DNA of 64,000 nucleotides, taken from the NCBI GenBank assembly GCA_037447655.1, contig JBBHKE010001545.1, forward strand, positions 327,582 to 391,581, written 5' to 3'. Position 1 is the stretch's first letter; each line of letters opens with the position of its first letter. This DNA comes from Zygnema cylindricum. Its lineage: Eukaryota; Streptophyta; Zygnematophyceae; Zygnematales; Zygnemataceae. This document shows positions 35,179 to 46,095 of this stretch, in pieces. A program made the position numbers and the translations under genes. The notes under the pieces are model-generated. The model saw nothing but the letters and a program-made list of their open reading frames with translations, had not been told where the DNA came from and ran no database searches.

Positions 35179-36161
35179 AGGCACTTTCCCATGTGCTAAA
35201 GTTACAATTATTTTCTGTCGTTCTCCTCTATTTAATTCGAAAAAAACGAGAAAATACGCAGCCGTACCAAAAAATTGAAATTACCACCGTACAAGCTGCG
35301 TTACCTTGAAACTTTAACTATACTGTAGTTTGTCGTCTAGCACGATGCAGTTTGTCGTTTAGCACGTTTCGACCCACCTTTGCGTCCTTCCGGCTCATCT
35401 TCAAACTTTATATAAAATCACCTCGCGAGGTGATTTTAATCAAAGTTCCATGACGTGGGCAGATATGCATATGATTTCGCACGCAATGGAGGTTTTGACA
35501 ATTTTTGTGCCCGGAGTACCAGAAAAAAAACCTGTTGCACGTTTCCAGCTTGTGCGAGACTTTTTTCCGTGCGCTTTTTTCCGTACAGTAACCGTGGAGA
35601 GGGTCTCGACCAACGGATGCCAATCGCACAAGCGAAGTCCGTGAAAGCGCCTCTCTTTCTCTCCCTCTCCCACTAACGCCTATATCTCACAATTCTTGCA
35701 ATGAAAAAAGGCAAGAAAGGTATCAAGTGAAAGATCTCTAAAAAATATTTTTGTTGGCTATCTTTCAGCTTATTTTGATGGCAAGTAGAGTGAGAACGGA
35801 CGATAAAACAAAATCGGGAAACCATGGCGGAATGTTTTAGTTTCAGTGACGTGGACGCTATCATAAGTGAGCGTGACGTCAAAATGTCACAAACCCTAAA
35901 CATCTACAATGTCACAAGTAGCTAGACGTCCACAAATGTCGCTATTTTGTAAACGTCATCAATTGTCGCAAGTTTTGTAGTCGTCTACAAACCGTCACAA
36001 ATTACACCCACGTCTACATCCGTCATGATCTAATGTAACGATTTGATTTTTTTACAGCGCAAGTAATGAATGACATAGGAACACTTTGAAAAGTACACCG
36101 TAAAATCAGCGCTAAAATCCAAAATAACGTTTCAAAATATCTGTTACATGGGGACACGCCC
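35179..36161. mobile_element. PIF/Harbinger-like non-autonomous element, copy 2
   Basis: Left end AGGCACTTTCCCATGTG (diverged), right end ACATGGGGACACGCCC, flanks TAA and TTA. The interior aligns with copy 1 (for example CCATGGCGGAA and CCCTAAACAT) with much divergence up to 36056; then it is identical. Confidence 0.72.
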
Positions 36162-36215
36162 TTAGTTGCTCACGTTTTCGTAAGGCGATGCTGTAGGTAC
36201 TTGTGTTGTATTTAG

Positions 36216-37010
36216 TAGTGTTGTGTATCGGTAAAAAACTTATCGCGATAACACCGATACCGATAGTTATCGGTTATCAAACGGTCAGAGGTCCCGATAT
36301 ATCGGTCGGTGACCAACAAATTCCATATCGGCGATAACTTAAAAAATATATAGTACGCATACTATAGTACTTTGTAATATACTATTTTACATAATTTACA
36401 TTATATAGCGTGGAATGCCACGTATAGCAATCTGTTCCGTATCTATTTAACTGATAATTATTACGGACAGCGCATCACGTAAACGTAGACAAATTTAAAA
36501 TAATACTTTATAGTTCTAAAACTATATCACCGAAACAAAAAAATAAAATACATTGTAAAATTCGAGAATCAAACTTTTTAAAAAAGAAAACGAACAGACG
36601 AACGGAGCAGACTGAACCGTCGATGTCCAATTCGTACGGATTTTAACTTTTTTACGAAAACTACGTAGTTTTCGTCTTTTTCATACTTTTTGTAAAATTT
36701 GTGTAAATTTTGCTGTAACCCCATGTACAAAAAGTTTATACCGTGCGTAATATGCGCACGGGACATCTATGGACTGAACACATTTGTCAGACTGCCGCCA
36801 TTTACAGCCATCATATTCATCTGTACGGTCCGTACAATTATCGCCGATAGTTATCGATATCGGTATTATCGCCAATAAAAACCGATAATTATCGGTTATT
36901 TATCGACGATAACACCGATGGCGATATATCGTACCAATATATCGATTATCGGGTACCCGAAAAAATGTCCATATCGGTTATCGGCAAATCCTTACCGATA
37001 CACAACACTA
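36216..37010. mobile_element. hAT-like non-autonomous element, copy 4 (795 bp)
   Basis: Perfect ends TAGTGTTGTG...CAACACTA and an intact 8-bp duplication, GTATTTAG, at 36208-36215 and 37011-37018. This is the probable source of copy 3. Confidence 0.95.
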
Positions 37011-37271
37011 GTATTTAGTCATTTACTATTTAGTGCTGATAACCGCATAACGCGACGCCAAGCTGCGAGTTTCTACGCGTTCACACGACAATCTATTGTC
37101 ATAATTCAACCGCGCGCACTGTTACCGTGGGAGACATTTACTTCGGGCTCCCCTCCGTTAATCAAATCGACAAAAATCAAAAAAACCTGCAAACACTAAT
37201 CGTTTCTAGCATCTCAAACAAATTGAGCGGGGAGTCACATGAGAACATGTACCTGCATGTAAGGAAGGAAA

Positions 37272-37275
<4 letters not shown>

Positions 37276-37349
<74 letters not shown>
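37276..37349. repeat. (AT)n microsatellite
   Basis: About 37 AT dinucleotides in a row; likely to form cruciforms and to vary in length. Confidence 0.97.
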
Positions 37350-37353
<4 letters not shown>

Positions 37354-37639
37354 TGTTACATGGTTACGTTGTACAAGAGGGCAAAAAACACTACAGTAGT
37401 GTTACCGCCTCACTAAGAGACCGCAGGGCAACCTAATGCATATTCATTCTATGCGTTCCACTCTGAAATTTAGCACGGATTTTTAGTTAGTAAAACAACA
37501 ATTATCCTGTTGTTTTCTAATTTTCGGCAAACATTTTTTCTTGAACTATGGGAATTGAGAAGTAAGCGAGGAGATTTGAGAAAATGACGTACATGCATCG
37601 CTGGACCAGTATTGCGTGTGGATGAGAAAATGAAAACAT

Positions 37640-37930
37640 TAAGGTTTTTTTGGGTTCTTTTAGGGTCTTTCAAGGACTTTTCAGGTTCTTTTAAGGTTCT
37701 TTTAGGGTCCTTTTAGGGTTCTTTTTAAGTTCTTTTTGAGTTCTTTTATAATTCTTTTAGGGCCCTATACGGTGCTTTTAGGGTCCTTTCAAGGTTCTTC
37801 TAAGATTTCTTTTGGGTTTTTTTTTTAGGTCTTTTTGAATTTTTTTAAGGTTCTTTTTCGGTTATTTTTTGGACTCTTTTAGGGTTCTTTAAAGGTCTTT
37901 TAGGGTTCCTTTAGGGGTTTTTTGGTGTTC
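37640..37930 (+). repeat. Degenerate minisatellite, unit about GGTTCTTTTA
   Basis: Roughly 290 bp of GGTTCTTTTA, GGGTCCTTTTA and similar ~10-11-bp units, many containing TTTTAGGGTTC. No coding potential. Confidence 0.88.
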
Positions 37931-39101
37931 TTTCGCATGAAAACATAATGTTGACCACTAACATGGTTTCATATTCACTACCTGTTGTCAGTCGTCACTT
38001 GCTATACTACCTGAATGATTGCCGTCTACTTTCCATAAGGGCAAACGGAAACTTCCCCGCAAAAAACACCAAGCCAGTCGAACACCAAAACTTAAGAACC
38101 CTCAATAGTCCTTTCAACCGGCTTTGCCAACATACAGCAGAGAATGCTAACACAGGACGATTGTCCAAAACAAAGTCACGAGCGAGAAGACTCTGCAAAG
38201 TACCCAGGTTGTTGAACAAAAAGTGAGAGAACTCTGGAAACTCATTTTCTTGCTGGGTTCGAGGACCGACGATGAGTGGCAACCATCACAAAATGGGCTC
38301 TACCAAGAGGTGATGAAGAAGACAAAAGAAACTTCCACTGTAACATACTTCCATGTGTTATGCCGTTGGACCTCAAGAACCTCCGACTGGAAACACCAAA
38401 GCCTTCTTTGTTACCCTTTTCTAGAGGTTAGCATATACCACTGCGTAACATACTACAATATTTTCCTGTGGGAATTTCCCCTAGAGAAGGTAGCAAGCGT
38501 TTTCGAACCACGACAGGCACATCAAGCAGGCAACTTAAAAATACAGCACTAAAAGCTAAAAAAATCATAGAGCGAAAACGCTTCTTCCTACGAGACATTA
38601 TTATCATAAAATATTGCATTAACGTGTTATGTCTAGTTCTCTGAATATTTCTCCATTTTGAGCACCACAAACTTATCAAATGAATGTAAAGACGAAGAAA
38701 CTTAGATTAAAGTCACACTTAAAACACTATTGTGCCACAATGTTGGCGTACATTCAAGTGCTGTCAAAATGAATGAATGTAATTCACTTGGTATCCCACA
38801 GTATCTCTTACCAACATGAACATGTGATGATACAAGCTTTGGTTTTGATGGCACCTTTCAAAACAAAATTTCAGGGTTACGAAGGCAGCAGGAGCTTCTA
38901 ACCAACCTCATAGGTCCTTACCATGCATAAGCCGACTGGATAATTGTTCAGTTCCTTGAAAAGCAACATTAAACAAGACAAAAAAGCATGTGATACAGGA
39001 AAACCTGGAATCTGGCACTCCACCATGTAGACAAATGAGATTTTGATAAGATGCGATTGAAGACACAAAGAAACCAGGAGTTCATAAAGCAGATAAAACT
39101 T
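37931..39101. other. Intergenic, downstream of NOT3
   Basis: No recognisable gene, repeat or RNA. Open frames of 80-109 codons on either strand lack motifs. Confidence 0.5.
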
Positions 39102-39107
39102 TTTATT
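39102..39107 (-). terminator. Candidate poly(A) signal of NOT3 (AATAAA)
   Basis: AATAAA on the minus strand about 275 bp past the NOT3 stop. Position and motif fit; the 3' end is not proven. Confidence 0.4.
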
Positions 39108-39382
39108 TCACTGCTTTCCGGGCTTTCCGGAACCATTCTGACAGCTGTGAGCGCGATTAAATATGAGCGATGTGACCCGTGCCTGAATTGTCAGCCTTCT
39201 AATATTCACACTACGAGCAAAATTTTGGCACTCGGTGGACCGCCTCACCAGAAAACAGGAAGAGGGCCAGGCATTCCTCAGAACAATCTTTCCACTTCCT
39301 TTCAAACAAGCACCAGGAATCAGTTCCTGATATCCTGATCCTCGTAACAATACAACTAAATCCCTACGATGGCCGACATTCT

Positions 39383-42300
39383 CTAAACTGCAAGTTCATC
39401 CTCCAGGTAACTGTACTCAAAAGTGAACTCCGTTTTTATTCGTTGACACCTGAGCCCCAGACAGAATAATGTTAAAAATGTAAAACAAAACTGAAGTCCA
39501 GTTCGCAAAAAATATATTTCATAATCGGCCATAGAAAGAAAAAAGAGTTCACCACCGTCTATACCGTCAACATCTCCATCAACCACCTTATCCAGTTTTT
39601 CCAATTCAAGAGCCAGTCAAACCAAAGTATGGAAATTATTACATTTGTAATATTTGCACTCACCAGCCCGTTTGGTAGTCGTCGTGGACTATATGGAAGT
39701 CAAAGTACACATATGTCCCTTGTTCAAACTCATCGGTCGTCATTTTTGGTTCTTCGTGGCGTTGAAACCATGTATTGTACTTTTTATGGTAACGCCACGA
39801 CTGTTTTTTCAATTCTCGCGCCGCTAAATACTGTTGATATGTGCCCTGTCCTCCCATAACAGGCTGAGCCCCTCAGCACCTCTATTCTTGTAAAATAGAA
39901 AGCTTTCTTATAAGCATTTCCAGACAGAAATGCAGCATAAATTAGTACACGGGGCTTCTATGAGCAATAATTAAAAATACTGAATCTAAGTCAGTGTTGA
40001 ATTAGAACAGATCCGCCAAAAACACCAGAAGCTGAAATCATAATCTGATCGTTTAAACTTGCTGTTCAGATGATATATAACATTGATTGACAAAATCGAG
40101 TACTTAATTGTCTTACATATCCAAAATAGATTTTGTAAATGTGCATTCATGTGCAGCATACTTATTACATACACGGCTGTACTTTCAGAAACTGTTGACA
40201 AAAACTAAAGTTTAAATATAAACTGGAAAAAACTGTTTGAATGGTTAAACAGTTTAAGCAAGTTTGCGCAACAATGCAATCAGATAGTTGGGTTTCTGCA
40301 AATTCACACCTGCTGATAATAGAATGCAAAAAAAAGTACATCCATGTCTAGTCGTTCCCAAAGAGCCGGTTTATCAATAATGCTCGCAGGATTTTGTGGA
40401 TAACTGGCAGGAGCGACAACTGGATTTCTCTGCTGAGGCCCCATCCCGATACAATAAGTCCAAAATTGAAATAGACTCGCAAAAGCTTCGACTAACTGCC
40501 ATGATCAAGGACATTAACAGATGCAAAAAACACAACTCAAATGCTCCTTTACTACCGTCAGATTTCAGGCTGAAAAAACCTTGATAATTTCTTTGTCGTC
40601 TTCTAGCAGATTCCTGGCAAAGTGTTTAATATCTCCTCCTAAATCTGTCTGCTTCTGCTTTAGGCGGCTTTCTTTGAAAAAGCTGTCTGGCTTCCTCAAG
40701 AAAAGATATAATGTAAGTGGATGTTCGTCAAAAAAATTCTTAGCATCTCATTTCCTCGCATTTTTACAAAAAATCAACCCTTATGCGGGCTGTTTTAACG
40801 TTTATAATTTTATTCTTGGTCCGAATGATGTGGGCGATTGTCAACCGCAAAAACAATCAGCGTTAAAAAAAAAGCCTCTAGTATTACCTTCACTAACTAT
40901 TTTGTGTTCGGAAAGCAAAAAAAACCGGGACGGAATTAGTTCTATTAAACTGACAACGATTCACGGTGAAGCAACATGAACCAAAAAAAGTAGTGTTGTG
41001 TATCGGTAAAAAAATTATCGCGATAACACCGATACCGATAGTTATCGGTTATCGAACGGTCAGAGGTCCCGATATATCGGTCCGAGACCAACAAATTCCA
41101 TATCGGCGATAACTTAAGAAAATATAGTATGCATACAATAATACTTTATAATATAATGTATTATATTATTGACTTTATATAGCGTGGTATGCCACGTGTA
41201 AGAATTTGTTCCGTACGCTGTTTAACTGAAATTTATTACGGATAGCGCGGCACATAAACGTTGATAAATTTAAAAATAAAGTTTATAGTTCTAAAATTAT
41301 AGTACCGAAACGAAAAAAATAAATTACATCGTAAATTTGTAAAATCAAACTTTTTCGAAAACCAGACGAACAGACGAACAAATCTGTCAGACTGCCGCCA
41401 TTAACTGCCATTTATAAAAAAACAACAGTCAAAAGGACATTCTGGAAGGGGTACCCAAGTAAAACCCCCTTAAATTAGAAATAATGAAGGAAAGATCGCG
41501 ATTATTTACCGAAATCGGGGGGAAGGGGGTCCGCGGCACGTCCGGGGAATAACACGTACGTACGTTGAGTGTACTGGCCGTACATTCATCTGTACGGTCC
41601 GTACAGATATCGCCGATAGTTATCGATATCGGTGTTATCGCCGATAATAACCGATAAATATCGGGTATTTATCGGCGATAACACCGATAACGATATATCG
41701 CACCAATATATCGATTATCGGCTACCCGAAAAAAGGCCCATATCGGTTATCGGCAAATCCTTACCGATACACAACACTAAAAAAAAGTAACTTTTGTAAT
41801 GCATACAGTTCAATCTCAATCTCAAAAATACGTCTTAACATTATCACATATTCCTTACGACGGCATAGGTAGAACTGAAGCACTCACAGTTTGGTACGAC
41901 TTGGGCCTCTCTGAATCTCGAGGATTCGGTATATTCCGGAAAGATGACTCTAACAAGGATAAGCTTTGTCCATGGTCGTAGCCCAGAGAAGGAACCCCAC
42001 TCCCTCCTCCCCCCCCCACAACCGAACTACTGAGACTGTCTCCAATGGCACCAAGATCTCCATTACTCTTTCTTCCGATTACTCCAAGATTAGCTGATGT
42101 GGAAGGTCCAGATCCCTGATTGGTTGTTGGAACAAAATCAGAATGATGAACTGTAAGTTGATTCACTTCAGAAGCTGATACGCCTCCAGAGGAATTCACC
42201 TGTAACAAGTGATAAACGGCACACCAAAGGAAAAAGATTCGCGGTAATCAGACCACGTTAGGGGAAAAAAAAAGGTGGGGATAACATCAAGTAAAAGGCA

Positions 42301-45300
42301 TCGTCCACATGTATTATTGAAAGAAATTCTCCAATCTAGGAAATTCAAGTACTACATCTTATTCCCCCCCCTTGAAAAAAACCTGTTCAATAAGCTCTCT
42401 TTACAGACCAGTGACCTCGCAGGCTTGCTAATTCGTTGTCGATAATTTAAGGTCGTTTATTTGCACTCAAACTTGACACTCCGATAAGAAACCCTCCCAC
42501 CAGCTTTCTTACTCACACCAAAGAAGCTTTAACCCATCTTTATTTGACCAAAACAGGAGAACCAGCATTCAATTGCAACAAAGTGAGAAAAAAAGATCTT
42601 ACCAAACCGGAATGTAATGTCTCCGGCTGAACAGAGACCTCAAAAGGCTCCGATTGCTTCGCTTCCTCTTCAACACTCCTAGACAAGGCTGGGAGTGGGG
42701 CAGCACCTCCACCAGAAACCGCCGTTGTGATTGGTCCATTGTCAGGAACAGAAAGTACCTCAGATGACATCCCAGAGAGAGACGATCCCGTACTTTGAGC
42801 CTGCTGAGCTGGCAGTTGCACTGGACCTCCAGAAACAGGTGGGGTTATCCGGCCCTCTGCAAAACGAAACCCAAACCAGATTTCATATTCATGAAAATAA
42901 GTTTGCATCACGTTTGTCTTGACGAACATCTCATGATCCTTTTTTCTAAGGTTTAGCAAACTTGACATTCGATATGACGCATGTATTTGTGTGTTTGCAC
43001 TATCCTGCGATTACTTTTTAAGTGCCTTATAGAGAGCCAGAGTATGCCCTGCCTGAGGTAGCAGAAAAAGAAGTACAAAACGGAACTAAGGAAATTATTT
43101 TTAAAACATCGAATTGTCAAAATGACAGTCAAGCAACTCCCAAACATTTGTAGTATGTCATGTCACAGTTGGGATTCTATAAGGAATGCCATATGAATAC
43201 TCGCTTTTACACAACCATCGGCGATTAAAGATCTAAGTTCAGTCCCTCAGGAAGGTTGAAAGCCAACAAGGAGACAAATAAAGAAAACCAAGTTTTCCTA
43301 GCAACAAATAATTTGTGGTTCCTAAGCTTTCTCACGTTCCATTTTTAGCTTGTTCACAAAAAAAAAATATCGACCAACTCCCCCACCTAACCGACAGAAG
43401 CCCTAATTATGAAATTGGAGAAACAAACCCACAGGCCAATTCACTTTCCTTCCACAAAAAGTAAACAAACAGATGCAAAAATCCAGCCAATATGTTGTTC
43501 CTTACCTTGTTGTGTATGCATTGTGGCCCCTTCTCCACCACCAAGTTGTACCAGTTGCTGTGAGACTGCCACCTGTACATCTTCCGAAGGTTGCTGAGGC
43601 AATGGGAGGCTGACAGGTGGCAAAATTTGAGACTGTCCTGATCCCAGCGGACCTCCCTGTTGGACTGTTTGCTGGGATAGGGACATTCCCGTTGATACCT
43701 GGAGGGAACCCAAACCCAAAAAAGACAGCATGTCGCCGCGATTCAATTTCAACCACTGGAAGTCTCAAAGAAGTGGGATAAATCCAATCTTTCCTATCTA
43801 AAATAGTCACAAAGAACTCCCAGAAAACCAAAAAAAATCCTACCATTCAAAAAATACCTGAGATGGTGGCTGTTGCAGTTGCTGTGGCGGCTGGGTGGTG
43901 GCAGGGGGAGGAGACGGCCCTTGAGTGGACATCGAGGATGAGGAGACAGAGGCCGAGGAGGAAGAGGAGGAGGAGGAGGACGAGGAGGGATGAGGAGGCA
44001 TCTGTCCCATTCCTAGTCCCGGTCCTCCCCCCATGGCGACTCCCTGCAGCTGCTGGACCTGCTGGAAGCGCGAAATGTAACGCTGTTTCTGGTCGGGGGA
44101 GATCTCGGAGCGAGCGTGGAACTGAGAGGCCTGGGCTCAACATCCGGCACAGAAGCCTCGCTTTTTTAGCCTTTTTTAAGGGTTTTTCAGGTTTTTAGGA
44201 GAAGGTAGTACAGAGAGAAACAGAACAAAGAAAAACAACAGATTAAAAAAGTTGACTACGAGGTACGACGTGTACCGCTATCAGTGATCATGTTCTTCTT
44301 GCCAGCTAAAATCAACTTTTCAGAGGTAGACCGTGCATTGCTATTAGCGTCAAATGTTTTTTCTCCACCTAAATCAAATTTACTGGAAGCACACATGTTC
44401 AATTGCCACTTTGAGACTGCAAATTCAAAGGTAAAGACCTTTTTCCATCGCAGCCTCTGTGCACAGAGAAAAATGACTTTGTAGGGCGAAAAACACATTA
44501 ACTCTAATAGCGATACAAGTATTAAATAGTTTATAGATGGATGGCGCAAGAGCCGCATAAATAATAACTAAAGCAAATTACAACGCATATAATAACGCTA
44601 TATCAGTGCTCCTAAATTTAAGACCTTGAATCTGAATTAGTATCAATAATCTTATCTTTTCCTTTACCTTCACATATGTACATCTAAAATAGTATTAATT
44701 ACACTTATTTCTTCTGAAAAAAATATTAGAGTTTTGAACAGGTCTGTGTCAGTCCATACATATACCTGCGTTTTGGTACAAAACTTTGTTATTTTGACGT
44801 TGGATAACAAGTAATCACGCAATGTTCACAGCTACGTTTTACAGCTGCGCAAATTGCGTGGACAAAAATTTACAAATTTTTAACATTCTACGTGTGAGCA
44901 CAAAAATTGTAACCTGATAATCACACTTTTCATGTCTTTTCGTCAAAATAGTGGAGATGTTTATGCTAGTTTAATTCCATAAAAAAATTAGCGCAAACAT
45001 TTACATATGTTGGACAAACTCTAAACGTCGCTTAGCCCAGGAAATCAGAAATTAGTGTGGAAATTCTCTACCCGCAAGTTAGACGAAGCATCTACATTTT
45101 TTCTGTGACATGGTTGTGGATATCAGAGATAAAGTTTTCATTTGTCTGAGGTACCAGCGGAATCGAAGTGAACAAACTTCATGTAGCTGTTAAAGTTACA
45201 GTTTTAATTTAAGCCCGCTTCACAAATAAAAGCAAGGTACAGCCCTAATTAGAGTCAGAATTTGCACGAAAGGAACGAAAATAGTGTAAGAGTAACTTTA

Positions 45301-46059
45301 ATAGTGTTTGACGTGAATAATTAAATGATCATAATTGCTGTAGCGTTGACGTAATGTACGTAATGCAAATAGGTCTGCTTATTTTAGGATTAACGTCACT
45401 TATACAGTCCACATGGCTTGTACCTAAATTAGCGTTAACAACATAGACTGGTATTTATGTTTTATTTTTGAGAGTCGGAAACCCAAAATAGCGTAAATAA
45501 AACAAAGATCCACATAATTTCCTCTACCAACAATAACAGGTGCAGTAACCTACGCCAAAGGTGCGACCCAGTCACGCCGTAACTAATTTCCACGTGTTTT
45601 TTCTTGAAATCAGTTTTTCACCTCTTTGAAAAAATCAGCCCTTGAATGAAAACCATTCTCACTACTACCAATGACCCACTTCCTTCCTTTCAAAACTTCA
45701 TTCAACGATATTATAAGTGTTGAAAAAAGCTCTCTTACCCCTTCAGCCTGACTTTGGAAAACAGTAGAACTTGACAATCCTGGTCGCCACTGTGCCCCCA
45801 CAGAATTAAACATTCTCTGTTGGGCGGCACCCAAAGCCTCTGTCCCAATCCCCAACCCAAGGCCCACCCCAACCCCACTAGATACCTCGCCTCCTCCTCC
45901 TGTTACCCCACCCTCCACACCCTTCACTCCAAAGTTCCGAATTGTTGAGAATGCTGCAAGCTGAGAGCCTCCTCCTCCGCCTCCTCCTCCACTTCCTCCG
46001 CCTCCTACAACTACTCCCCCTGCTCCTGTTCCTGCTCCTGCTCCTAATCCTCCTCCTCC

Positions 46060-46095
<36 letters not shown>

